DNA of 64,000 bases, taken from the NCBI RefSeq assembly GCF_000241345.1, contig NZ_BAED01000050.1:1-64000 (forward strand), in the 5' to 3' direction. Origin of the DNA: Gordonia amarae NBRC 15530. GTDB lineage: Bacteria > Actinomycetota > Actinomycetes > Mycobacteriales > Mycobacteriaceae. How positions within the stretch are numbered: position 1 is the first letter of the stretch; each line of letters starts with the position of its first letter. The translations under genes were made by a program, and so were the position numbers. The notes under the pieces were generated by a model. It was not told the origin of the DNA, made no database searches, and worked only from the letters and a program-made list of their open reading frames with translations. Of this stretch, positions 8,009 to 15,457 are shown one piece after another.

Positions 8009-9040
8009 ATGCCCATGAACAGCCCATCCCGATCGACCTTCGCCATCGAAGCCGACAACCTGGTGAAACGGTTCGGCGACTTCACCGCGGTGAACGGCGT
8101 CAGCTTCGCCGTCCCCGAGGGTTCGGTCCTCGGGCTGCTCGGCCCGAACGGCGCCGGCAAGACGACCATCGTCCGCATGCTGGCCACACTGTCCCCGCCC
8201 ACCAGCGGTTCCGCCCGGATCGCCGGTTACGACGTCGAACGCGAACCCGACCGGGTCCGTCGCAGCATGGGCCTGACCGGCCAGGCCGCGACCGTCGACG
8301 AATACCTGACCGGCCGCGAGAACATCCGGCTCATCGGCGGCCTGTACGGCATCGGCCGCAGCGACCTCGCGCGCCGCTCCGACGAACTGCTCGAGCAGTT
8401 CTCCCTCACCGACGCCGGCGACAAACAGGCCCGCTCCTATTCGGGCGGCATGCGCAGGCGCCTGGACCTGGCGGTCAGCCTGATCGCCGCCCCACCGGTG
8501 CTGTTCCTCGATGAACCCACCACCGGCCTCGATCCGCGCAGCCGCAATGAGCTCTGGGACGTGTTGCGCGCCTTGGTCAACGACGGCACCACCCTGTTGC
8601 TCACCACGCAGTACCTGGAGGAGGCCGACCAGCTCGCCGACGACATCGTCGTCATCGACAAGGGTGAGGTGATCGCGCACGGCACCCCGCTGCAGCTCAA
8701 GGAGCAGGCGGGGGCGGCCAGTCTCGAACTCACGGTGACCGACGCCGACGACATCGATGCCGCCGCGGCACTGCTCCGCAAGACCGGCAGCGAGGTGTTC
8801 GTCGACCGCAATGCCCGCCGCATCACCACCCCGGCGGGCGGTCTCGGCGACCTCACCCGCGTGGCCGGCTGGCTCGACGAGAGCAACATCGCCGTCGACG
8901 ATCTGGGGCTGGCCCGGCCGAGCCTCGACGACGTGTTCCTTGCCCTGACCGGCCACCGCGCCGAAGACGAAAACACTACCGACACAAACGAATCGGAACT
9001 CGCCGCGAGCGGGTCCGGTTCTGGGGAGAAGTCACGATGA
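8009..9040 (+). CDS. ABC exporter ATP-binding protein, DrrA/daunorubicin-resistance type
   Basis: A protein of about 343 residues with Walker A GPNGAGKT (about 43-50), signature SYSGGMRRRLDLA, Walker B PVLFLDEPTTGLDPRSR and the H-loop replaced by TTQYLEEADQLAD. This glutamine (TTQYLEEAD) and the extended C-terminal domain are typical of DrrA-like drug or lipid exporters. TTG at 8006, ATG at 8009 and ATG at 8015 are all possible starts. It overlaps the permease gene by ATGA. The substrate cannot be deduced; mycobacterial homologues export phthiocerol lipids. Confidence 0.9.
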   Translation: MPMNSPSRSTFAIEADNLVKRFGDFTAVNGVSFAVPEGSVLGLLGPNGAGKTTIVRMLATLSPPTSGSARIAGYDVEREPDRVRRSMGLTGQAATVDEYLTGRENIRLIGGLYGIGRSDLARRSDELLEQFSLTDAGDKQARSYSGGMRRRLDLAVSLIAAPPVLFLDEPTTGLDPRSRNELWDVLRALVNDGTTLLLTTQYLEEADQLADDIVVIDKGEVIAHGTPLQLKEQAGAASLELTVTDADDIDAAAALLRKTGSEVFVDRNARRITTPAGGLGDLTRVAGWLDESNIAVDDLGLARPSLDDVFLALTGHRAEDENTTDTNESELAASGSGSGEKSR

Positions 9041-9891
9041 CCAGCGAATCCACCACCGCCGCAGCGGTCTCGGACCGAACTGTGAACCGGCCCGAGATCC
9101 GGCCGACGAGTCTGTGGCGACAGTCCGGACTCATGGTGTGGCGCAACCTGATCTACACCAAACGCATGCCCGAGATGCTCTCGGACGTCACCATCCAGCC
9201 GATCATGTTCGTGTTGCTGTTCGCGTTCGTGTTCGGCGCCGCCATCGACGTCCCCGGCGCGTCGTACAAGGAATTCCTGCTGCCCGGCATCATGGGGCAG
9301 ACCATGATGTTCACCGCATTCATCGTGGCCTCCGGCCTGACCGGCGACCTGGAGAAGGGCATCATCGACCGGTTCCGGTCACTGCCGATCCAGCGCTCGT
9401 CGGTGCTGGTGGGGCGGGCGCTGGCGAGTCTGCTGCACTCCTCGATCGGTATCGTCGTGATGGCCGTGACCGGTCTGCTCATCGGCTGGCGGATCCGCAC
9501 CAACCTCATCGACGGAATCGTCGGATTCGCGCTGGTGCTGCTGTTCGGGTTCGGCATGATTTGGTTCGGCATCCTCGTCGGCTCGTGGCTGCGCACCATC
9601 GAAGCGGTCAACGGGTTCTTGTTCTCCACGCTGTTCCCGCTGAGCTTCCTGTCGAATGCGTTCGTGCCCACCGAACCGATGCCCAACTGGCTGGAGACGA
9701 TCGCCGAATGGAACCCGATGTCCTCGCTCGTGCAGGCTTTGCGGGTGTCGTGGGGCAACGGCCCGGAGATGCCCGATGCCGCTCTGCCGCTGCAACATCC
9801 GGTACTGTCGACGGTCATCTGGTCGCTGGCGCTGACCGCGGTCTTCGCCCCGTTCGCGCTGCGCGCCTATACCCGCCGCACGTCCGACTGA
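9037..9891 (+). CDS. ABC-2 type permease, DrrB-like
   Basis: A 284-residue permease with about six transmembrane helices (about 60-80, 90-110, 135-160, 170-190, 200-215 and 258-278) and the ABC-2 segment FPLSFLSNAFVPTEPMPNWL, characteristic of DrrB-type exporters. It pairs with the ATPase immediately upstream and overlaps it by four bases. It probably exports a hydrophobic compound. It ends 13 bp before the convergent small secreted-protein gene. Confidence 0.9.
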   Translation: MTSESTTAAAVSDRTVNRPEIRPTSLWRQSGLMVWRNLIYTKRMPEMLSDVTIQPIMFVLLFAFVFGAAIDVPGASYKEFLLPGIMGQTMMFTAFIVASGLTGDLEKGIIDRFRSLPIQRSSVLVGRALASLLHSSIGIVVMAVTGLLIGWRIRTNLIDGIVGFALVLLFGFGMIWFGILVGSWLRTIEAVNGFLFSTLFPLSFLSNAFVPTEPMPNWLETIAEWNPMSSLVQALRVSWGNGPEMPDAALPLQHPVLSTVIWSLALTAVFAPFALRAYTRRTSD

Positions 9892-9904
9892 ACGGGCGCG
9901 CCGG

Positions 9905-10402
9905 TCAGCTCGTGGCGATGGAGATGTAGTAGCTGAAGCCGTGACCGCCCGGGCCGACGCAGCTGAACGACCCGTGAAATCCTGTGCTGCAACTGGATCC
10001 GGCGTAGGACACCTTGGATCCGGAGGTCGCCCCGGATCCGCTGGGCACCCCTACCTTGTCGATGGACGGGTTGCCTCCGGGCAGGGTGAACGGTGTACCG
10101 ATTCCCAGTCCTGGATGCGCGGGCAGCCACGGGCTGTCGATCAGGATCTGCCGCACCCCGAACGGGAGGTAGATGCTCACCTTCCCGATCCCGAGGGACT
10201 GCTGCACGGGGACCGACCCGTTCAGGTCGCATCCCACGTTTCCCGAGGGTGCGATCGCACAATTGAATCCGGCCGCCGAGAAGTAGACAGGGCCTCGGGG
10301 CGCGGCGTCGGCCACTCCCGCGCCGGCGACGGCGGCGCCTCCCGCCAGAGCCACCGCCGCCGCACCCGCCACCATTCGCCGAACTCTCATCGATGACCTC
10401 AT
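9905..10402 (-). CDS. Small secreted protein, unknown function
   Basis: About 165 residues, opening with an Arg-rich, hydrophobic signal peptide ending AGVADAA (cleavage near residue 34). The mature part is Gly/Ser/Pro-rich and contains four cysteines (NCAIA, GCDL, SSCSTG, FSCVG) that could form two disulfides. No enzyme motif is visible. ATG at 10402 has GGGAG upstream; ATG at 10390 (with AGG) and 10414 are alternatives. It lies alone between the ABC exporter and a family A repeat. I do not recognise the family with certainty. Confidence 0.7.
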   Translation of the reverse strand: MRSSMRVRRMVAGAAAVALAGGAAVAGAGVADAAPRGPVYFSAAGFNCAIAPSGNVGCDLNGSVPVQQSLGIGKVSIYLPFGVRQILIDSPWLPAHPGLGIGTPFTLPGGNPSIDKVGVPSGSGATSGSKVSYAGSSCSTGFHGSFSCVGPGGHGFSYYISIATS

Positions 10403-10431
10403 GTCCACTCCCATCGCCTCTGCCCCTCGCT

Positions 10432-10473
10432 GGTTGAGGCGCGAAGAGCCGCTAGGCGATGAGCCTCGAAACC
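10432..10473 (-). repeat. Family A palindromic repeat
   Basis: A single family A copy reading GGTTGAGGCGCGAAGAGCCG to CCTCGAAACC, upstream of the small secreted-protein gene. The following GTCGACAACGTCC resembles the spacer seen at other copies. Confidence 0.8.
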
Positions 10474-10553
10474 CGGCGAGTCGACAACGTCCGGTCACCA
10501 GGTACGTCGGAATCTCAGACCTCTGTGTTACAGGTCATACCGGCCGACCTACC

Positions 10554-11918
10554 TCAGGCGGTGAGAGCGATTGCCTCGAGCGGATCGGTGTAGATGGCGT
10601 CGAGCGACACCGCGCCGGCGGCCTGCTGCTGCACCGTGGTGCCCGACCGGGACACCCGCACGTCGCGACGTTCGGCGACGGACGTCTCCCGGACCGCCTT
10701 GGCGAGGGTCGGCAGCGTTGCCGGGTAGTCGGTGAACGCCTGCCCACCGAGGATGATGTGGTCGGGGTTGAAGATGTCGGCGATCAGCGCGACGGTCCGG
10801 CCGAGCACCTCGGCACGCTCTTCGAGCAGTGCGCGGGCGGTGGGATCGCCACCCCGGGCCAGTTCGTGTACCTGCTCGACGTCGTGGACGTCGAGACCGT
10901 TGGCGACGGCGGCGTCGACGATGCCGGTGTCGGAGGCCGTGTCTTCGAGGCGTCCGGTGCGGCGCGGGTCGAGCAGCCGGGTGCCGCCGACCGGGAAGTG
11001 CCCGATGACCGGCGGTCCGGCGGCCGGGGTATGCACGGTGCCGTCGACGCTGAACGCGATGCCCACCATTTCGCGGGCGTAGAAGTACAGGAAGCTGGAG
11101 CGCTTGTCGTCGGGGTTGACGACCAGTTCGGCGGCGGCCATCGCCTCCACGTGCGAGGCCACCGACACGGGCAGCCCGAGTGATTCGGCGATCACCCGGC
11201 CGACGGGCGCGCCCTCCCAGCCGAGACGCGGATGGTCGACGATGCCACCCTCACCGACCCTGCCGCCCATCGCGACGCCCGCCCACAGGACGCGGCGCCC
11301 GGCCCAACGGCCGACGAAGCGTCGGGCGCTGGCTCCGATGGCCTGCAGCGTCTGCTCCGGGTTCTCGGCGGTGGGGGTGGCGATCTGAATGGCACCGACG
11401 ACCCGATGCAGCAGGTCGTAGGTGGTGATGGCGGTGACCTTATAGCCGATGTGGATACCGACGGTCAGGAAGTCGGTGACATTCAGTTCGAACGGCAGGC
11501 GCGGCCGGCCGATGGCGCCGGCCGGTGCCAGATCGGCGCGTTCGCGGATGAGTCCGGCCTTGAGCAGGGCACCGACCTGCCGGTTGACGGTCGAGATCGA
11601 CAGCCCGGTCTGTGCGGCGGCGTCGTCGCGGAACACCGGACCCGACAGGCGGGCGGCGCGCAGCACGAGCGCGGCCGGTTTGCTGGGAAGCTGCAGCTGA
11701 GGCGTCGCGATATGAATCTGGCCTGCCCCCCTTCCCGGAACCGCCCCGTCGGCGAGCGCACGCCGCAGGGGTGTGCTCGATTGTCCCGCATCGCGGGGCG
11801 TGGCGGTACGCGGGCGCGCCGGACTCGATCCGTACGCGAGGGGGCGGGTCTGCCGGGGGGTGCGCGGCAGGGTGGTGAAGCTCTCAACGGTACTGGCGCG
11901 ATCAAGGGTTGCGGTCAT
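10554..11918 (-). CDS. ROK-family transcriptional regulator
   Basis: A 454-residue protein with a disordered N-terminus of about 70 residues, a winged helix-turn-helix (about 85-145; FRDDAAAQTGLSISTVNRQVGALLKAGL) and a ROK sugar-kinase-like domain (about 165-440). The ROK part has RRVLWAGVAMGGRVGEGG and NPDHIILGGQAF but lacks the usual CxCGxxGC zinc motif. ROK repressors respond to sugars or sugar phosphates. Mycobacterial relatives regulate surface and secretion genes. ATG follows AAGGA; a TTG at 11960 is less likely. It is a single-gene unit. Confidence 0.85.
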   Translation of the reverse strand: MTATLDRASTVESFTTLPRTPRQTRPLAYGSSPARPRTATPRDAGQSSTPLRRALADGAVPGRGAGQIHIATPQLQLPSKPAALVLRAARLSGPVFRDDAAAQTGLSISTVNRQVGALLKAGLIRERADLAPAGAIGRPRLPFELNVTDFLTVGIHIGYKVTAITTYDLLHRVVGAIQIATPTAENPEQTLQAIGASARRFVGRWAGRRVLWAGVAMGGRVGEGGIVDHPRLGWEGAPVGRVIAESLGLPVSVASHVEAMAAAELVVNPDDKRSSFLYFYAREMVGIAFSVDGTVHTPAAGPPVIGHFPVGGTRLLDPRRTGRLEDTASDTGIVDAAVANGLDVHDVEQVHELARGGDPTARALLEERAEVLGRTVALIADIFNPDHIILGGQAFTDYPATLPTLAKAVRETSVAERRDVRVSRSGTTVQQQAAGAVSLDAIYTDPLEAIALTA

Positions 11919-12317
11919 GGCTGTGGTGTCCTTGCTGAAGGGCCACACCTGCGCGGTCAACGACGATGTTCACACCGATGGGTGCGGGCACGGTTGAGCG
12001 GGCGCCGGCGGGCGAATGTACTGACGGGAGTGCGCGGTAGCGCGCAGGGCGGGACGATCAGTGCATTCGACAGCAACACAGCGGGCGGACCAACGGCAGC
12101 CGACAGCCCATGGCGACGGTCACGGCGGTGACATCGCGGGTGGGGTGGCTACGGCTCGTCATGGACCACAAGCTAGCACGCGCCCGGCCCCGATGTATCC
12201 CCCCGTTCCCGCCGCGAACGCGGCACGGGGTTTGACGCCGGCTGGGTGGAAATAGGCTTTCACCGGCCCTGTTACCCCCGGGCAAAGGGGCTGTCCCCCT
12301 TTGCGTTCACCCTGAAC
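11919..12317. other. Intergenic region upstream of the ROK regulator
   Basis: About 400 bp without a supported gene. It should hold the ROK gene promoter (read leftwards) and, at its right end, the hairpin that follows the FUSC gene. Short open frames here have no ribosome binding site and no recognisable product. Confidence 0.6.
12282..12304 (-). terminator. Hairpin after the FUSC gene
   Basis: A perfect 9-bp stem GCAAAGGGG / CCCCTTTGC with a 5-base loop lies 14 bp beyond the FUSC stop. There is no T tract, so it is either an actinobacterial tail-less terminator or a 3' stabilising hairpin. Confidence 0.6.
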
Positions 12318-13673
12318 TTAACCGGCCGTGCTTTCCAGAATCCCGTCGATGTCAGGGCGGGTGACGGTAAGAAGCGCGATCACGATCCCGATGACCACCC
12401 CGATCAGGGTGTCGAGCACCCGGTCGACGGCGATCGACGGATCGAGTCCGACGCTCAGCGCCGTCATCATCAGCGCCATCGGCGTCACGACGGCCGAGGT
12501 GATGGCATAGTTCCAGGGCGCGCAGATCTCGGCGATGATCTGCAGAACGATGATCGCGACGATCGCTCCCCACTGTCCGAGCGGCAACGCCAGCAGCGCC
12601 GCGGCGATCACGCCGCCCACGACGTTCCCGACCAGCCGCGCGATCCCCCGCTGCACCGTCCGGTGGTAGCGGATCCCCTGCATCGCGGCCACCGCACCCA
12701 TCGACGCCCACAGCGGATGCGACAACCCGATCGCCACCGCAACCGCACCACTGATCCCCGACGCCACCACGATCCGCAGGGCGGTATGCACCTGATCGGC
12801 GTGCGGCCGACGCGTCAGACACGTCCACACGGACTCATAGGCCACCTGCGTCGCGGCCGGACCCCCTTCCTTGACCCCCGAAACAGCCCCTCCCGGACCA
12901 CCCTCCTTGACCCCCGAGACATCCCCTTCCGGACCAACCTTCTTGATCCCTGACTCCGAAGCGCCAGAGGAGCGACCAACCTTCTTGATCCCTGAGGCCG
13001 AAGCACCAGAGGAGCGACCAATCATCTTGATCCCTGAGGCCGAAGCGACGGAGGAGCGAGGGTCACGAAGGGTCCGGCGAGCCGACAGCCATGACGCCAC
13101 CACCCCCAACCCCCGCCGAACAACCCCCACAATCCACGGCGACATCGAGGCCGCAACCCCGCACACCACCCCGATCACCGTCGCCACCGCAACCCGACCC
13201 ACATCCCCGAAGTCCTGCGCGAACCCCACCGACCCGGTCGCCCCGAACACGAACACCACCGCCCCCGGCCCGGTGACGTGCAGCGCCCCGATCAGCAACG
13301 ACGCCACCCCACCGAGCAGTGACAGCACGGCGATCTCGGTCCAGATGCTCGCGGACATCGCACCGAGCACCGCCCCGCACACCAGCGAGACGACGAGCCC
13401 CACCCCCATCACGACCAGCCGACCGAACCGCACCCGGTACGGGTCGGGCCGGCAGAACGCGGACACCAGCGCCCCGAGCGCGGCGAATCCGGCGAGCGAG
13501 AACTGCCCGAGCAGCCCACCCACCACGAGCACCACCCCCACCGCGGCCCCCACCCGCAGCGGAACACCGAGCGACGCCTTGGACAGGTCGACCCGCAACG
13601 TGTCGGCCAGCGCCGACGGGTGCGCAAGGTTGCGTGCCGCGAACCATCGCGGCCGAGGGATATGGATGTCCAT
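12318..13673 (-). CDS. FUSC-family membrane protein with repeat-derived linker
   Basis: About 451 residues in two hydrophobic halves (about 25-190 and 285-440), each with several transmembrane helices and FUSC-type small-residue helices, e.g. SLLGGVASLLIGALHVTG. The family includes aromatic-acid efflux proteins. Between the halves is a hydrophilic linker (about 196-278) made of three copies of a 14-residue unit (GRSSGASASGIKKV) and two of a 12-residue unit (GGPGGAVSGVKE), encoded by family B repeats. ATG at 13673 or GTG at 13691 starts it. It is divergent from a MarR gene, suggesting ligand-induced efflux. Substrate unknown. Confidence 0.85.
   Translation of the reverse strand: MDIHIPRPRWFAARNLAHPSALADTLRVDLSKASLGVPLRVGAAVGVVLVVGGLLGQFSLAGFAALGALVSAFCRPDPYRVRFGRLVVMGVGLVVSLVCGAVLGAMSASIWTEIAVLSLLGGVASLLIGALHVTGPGAVVFVFGATGSVGFAQDFGDVGRVAVATVIGVVCGVAASMSPWIVGVVRRGLGVVASWLSARRTLRDPRSSVASASGIKMIGRSSGASASGIKKVGRSSGASESGIKKVGPEGDVSGVKEGGPGGAVSGVKEGGPAATQVAYESVWTCLTRRPHADQVHTALRIVVASGISGAVAVAIGLSHPLWASMGAVAAMQGIRYHRTVQRGIARLVGNVVGGVIAAALLALPLGQWGAIVAIIVLQIIAEICAPWNYAITSAVVTPMALMMTALSVGLDPSIAVDRVLDTLIGVVIGIVIALLTVTRPDIDGILESTAG
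12864..13080. repeat. Family B repeats inside the FUSC coding sequence
   Basis: Three near-identical 42-bp units (TTCTTGATCCCTGAGGCCGA followed by an AGCACCAGAGGAGCGACC-type end) and two 36-bp units (TCCTTGACCCCCGAGACATC). They end in GGAGCGAGGGTCACGAAGGG, the same sequence found between genes near 33.1 and 61.6 kb. All units are multiples of three and stay in frame. Confidence 0.9.
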
Positions 13674-13694
13674 GAGAAGATACTTTACCACTAT

Positions 13695-13712
13695 TTCACC
13701 AGTGAACTAGTT
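13695..13712. promoter_or_regulatory. Overlapping palindromes, candidate MarR operator
   Basis: TTCAC-CA-GTGAA and the overlapping AACTAGTT are perfect inverted repeats in the short gap between the divergent FUSC and MarR genes, a few bases from both starts. A repressor bound here would block both. The site is inferred from symmetry and position. Confidence 0.5.
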
Positions 13713-13730
13713 TTGTTCTAGACTGGCCTG

Positions 13731-14225
13731 GTGAACACAGCGTCCGGGGACATGGTCGACCAGATCCAGGCGGAGTGGGCCTCGACCTACCCCGAACTCG
13801 ACTCGATCCCCGTCGGCGTGTTCGGCCGCATCACCCACATCGCGACCCTCATCGAACATCGCATCGACCGCATGCTGGCGGCCCACGACATCAGCCGGTC
13901 CGAACTCGACATCCTGGGCGCCCTCGCCCGCGCCGACCGTCCGCTGCGGGCCTCGGAGGTGGTCTCGACGACGGCGCTCAGCGGCGCGTCGATCACCAAA
14001 CTCAGCGACGCCCTCGTCCGCCGCGGCCTGCTGCGCCGCGATCGTTCCTCCCGCGACGGCCGCGTCGTCCTGCTGGTCCTGACCGACGAGGGACGCGCGT
14101 TGGTCGATGAGGTGATGCCGCTGCGGATCGCCGAGGAGGGCCGCCTGCTGGCCGAACTCTCCGAGGTCGACCAGGCCACGCTCGTCGACCTGTTGCGCCG
14201 GGTGAGTGCCCTGCTCAGCGACTGA
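13731..14225 (+). CDS. MarR-family transcriptional regulator
   Basis: A 164-residue MarR regulator. It has an N-terminal dimerisation helix (FGRITHIATLIEHRIDRML), recognition helix TALSGASITKLSDALVRRGL (about 83-102) and wing RRDRSSRDGRVVLLVLT. The divergent FUSC efflux gene 57 bp away is the likely target, with the shared palindrome between them. The GTG at 13731 is used; ATG at 13752 would remove seven residues that are not part of the fold. Ligand unknown; aromatic acids would fit the efflux family. Confidence 0.88.
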   Translation: MNTASGDMVDQIQAEWASTYPELDSIPVGVFGRITHIATLIEHRIDRMLAAHDISRSELDILGALARADRPLRASEVVSTTALSGASITKLSDALVRRGLLRRDRSSRDGRVVLLVLTDEGRALVDEVMPLRIAEEGRLLAELSEVDQATLVDLLRRVSALLSD

Positions 14226-14230
14226 TCCGG

Positions 14231-14253
14231 CTCCGGAACCATCCGGTCCGGAG
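14231..14253 (+). terminator. Weak hairpin after MarR
   Basis: A 7-bp stem CTCCGGA / TCCGGAG with a 9-base loop begins five bases after the MarR stop and is followed by GTTT. It probably helps end the MarR transcript. Confidence 0.4.
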
Positions 14254-14366
14254 TTTCCGAAACCCCGTTGACCAGCATCTTCTCCGAAGTTACCGGAAAT
14301 TTGCTTGGTTAAATATCCGGTTCGTTGTGCAATGGTTTCGTCCACAACACGAGGGGTTGAACGACC

Positions 14367-14510
14367 ATGGCACCACAGGCCACACAACACCGCACGACCA
14401 CGCCGGGAAAGTCGGCACTCGCCGGCGACCTGCTCGTCTTCGGCATGGTGATCGCCCTCGTCGCGATCACCCTCATCTTCGTGATCGCGATCGGCGGCAC
14501 CCCGGCGTAG
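14367..14510 (+). CDS. 47-residue single-pass membrane protein
   Basis: A short frame, ATG to TAG, encoding 47 residues. A polar Thr/Gln/His-rich N-terminus (MAPQATQHRTTTPGKSALAG) is followed by one hydrophobic helix DLLVFGMVIALVAITLIFVI and a tail AIGGTPA. GAGGGG lies nine bases before the ATG, an AT-rich promoter-like stretch (TTGCTTGGTTAAATATCC) precedes it, and a near-perfect intrinsic terminator follows, so the unit looks like a complete monocistronic gene. Function unknown; such microproteins often bind larger membrane complexes (inference). Confidence 0.7.
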   Translation: MAPQATQHRTTTPGKSALAGDLLVFGMVIALVAITLIFVIAIGGTPA

Positions 14511-14530
14511 TCCGCAACAGACGATCTGTC

Positions 14531-14572
14531 CGGAATCCAGGTGCCGCAATCTCGGCACCTGGATTCCGTTTT
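14531..14572 (+). terminator. Strong intrinsic terminator
   Basis: A perfect 16-bp stem (CGGAATCCAGGTGCCG with its complement), a 6-base loop CAATCT, then TTTT. It starts 20 bp after the small membrane-protein stop. This is the most canonical terminator in the window. Confidence 0.9.
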
Positions 14573-14584
14573 GTGTGCTTACCC

Positions 14585-14980
14585 TCAGCTGGGGTCGTAC
14601 ACAGCCAACGCCAGTTGTTCGGCGACGGCCTGAACATTGCGGTCGTGACTGACCACCACAAGGTCGTCGACACCCGACCTGACCGCCGACGCGAGGTGTA
14701 TCGCATCAAGGGTCTTCACGTGAGGGCCGATGGCCTCGGCCGCGATCAGCACCGCGTGGTCGAGCCGCATGATGCCGACGTAGTCCAAGATCAGGTCCCG
14801 CTCGCGCACGTCATGGCCCTCCCGGCGCAGCACCCTGGTCAACTGCGTCTGCAGGAGCCGGGACGAGATGATGCGGTGGGACGCGTTCTCGACGGTGTCG
14901 TCGAACCACCCCTGCGCCGACGGTGAGTCGCCGAAGAGGATCTTCACCGCCATAGATGTATCGAGGTAGAAGGTCGTCAC
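14585..14980 (-). CDS. PIN-domain toxin (VapC-like ribonuclease)
   Basis: A 131-residue PIN-domain protein. Acidic residues typical of the Mg-dependent active site are visible: the Asp of TTFYLDTS, the Glu of DTVENAS or DVRERD, the Asp of KTLDAIHLASA and the later Asp of VVSHDRNV. VapC toxins cleave tRNA or rRNA. The GTG start overlaps the antitoxin stop as GTGA, so toxin translation is coupled to antitoxin translation. A TTG one codon upstream is an alternative. The antitoxin is Phd-like rather than VapB-like. Confidence 0.88.
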   Translation of the reverse strand: MTTFYLDTSMAVKILFGDSPSAQGWFDDTVENASHRIISSRLLQTQLTRVLRREGHDVRERDLILDYVGIMRLDHAVLIAAEAIGPHVKTLDAIHLASAVRSGVDDLVVVSHDRNVQAVAEQLALAVYDPS

Positions 14981-15225
14981 CAATCGCCCTTCATCTCGTC
15001 GACGAGCTGGTCAACGGATTCGGCGGTAGTGAGCGGCGTGCGAGGGATGTCGCGGGTACGGGCACCGCTCGTCTTCTTCGGCGGCGCGATCATCGGAGCC
15101 GCGCTGGGCACGATGACACCGATCTCCTCGCCCCGTTCGGTGAGCGCGTACGGCTCCCCGTTCTTGACGTCCTGGATCATCTGCGACGGATTCTGCCGCA
15201 GTTGCCGCACCCCGATGGTCTTCAT
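14977..15225 (-). CDS. Phd/YefM-family antitoxin
   Basis: An 82-residue antitoxin. The N-terminal Phd fold (MKTIGVRQLRQNPSQMIQDV, then GEPYALTERGEEIGVIVP, about 1-43) binds DNA and dimerises. The Pro/Lys-rich middle and acidic tail (ESVDQLVDEMKGDW) would wrap the toxin. It is the first gene of the pair and should autoregulate it through the decamer repeats just upstream. ATG is preceded by GTGGGTGG. Confidence 0.88.
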   Translation of the reverse strand: MKTIGVRQLRQNPSQMIQDVKNGEPYALTERGEEIGVIVPSAAPMIAPPKKTSGARTRDIPRTPLTTAESVDQLVDEMKGDW

Positions 15226-15244
15226 CCACCCACGGTACTCCGAT

Positions 15245-15264
15245 GATCTACATAGATCTACATA
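15245..15264. promoter_or_regulatory. Tandem decamer, candidate antitoxin operator
   Basis: Two perfect tandem copies of GATCTACATA, each overlapping a TAGATC-type half palindrome, lie 20-39 bp upstream of the antitoxin ATG in an AT-rich island. This fits cooperative binding by Phd-family dimers. Confidence 0.6.
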
Positions 15265-15457
15265 TTTGGATCGCTACAGTAGCCGATGTCGACCACCCTC
15301 AGTTCGGCCACGGCCACAGCCGACACGTCGACCCGGAAACGACGCGCATCGAGGTCGACGACTGCACGAATGGATGACCTTCCGAAAGTGGAAGCCCACG
15401 CCGGGGGACAGCAGGTGACCGACGATGCAGGATTCCTGAAGGCAGTCTCAATGCCGC

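Noticed and set aside
15265..15457. Short open frames on both strands between the antitoxin and the Rpn-type gene
   Set aside because: No ribosome binding site, no recognised domain and no clear coding bias; could be a decayed gene but that cannot be supported.
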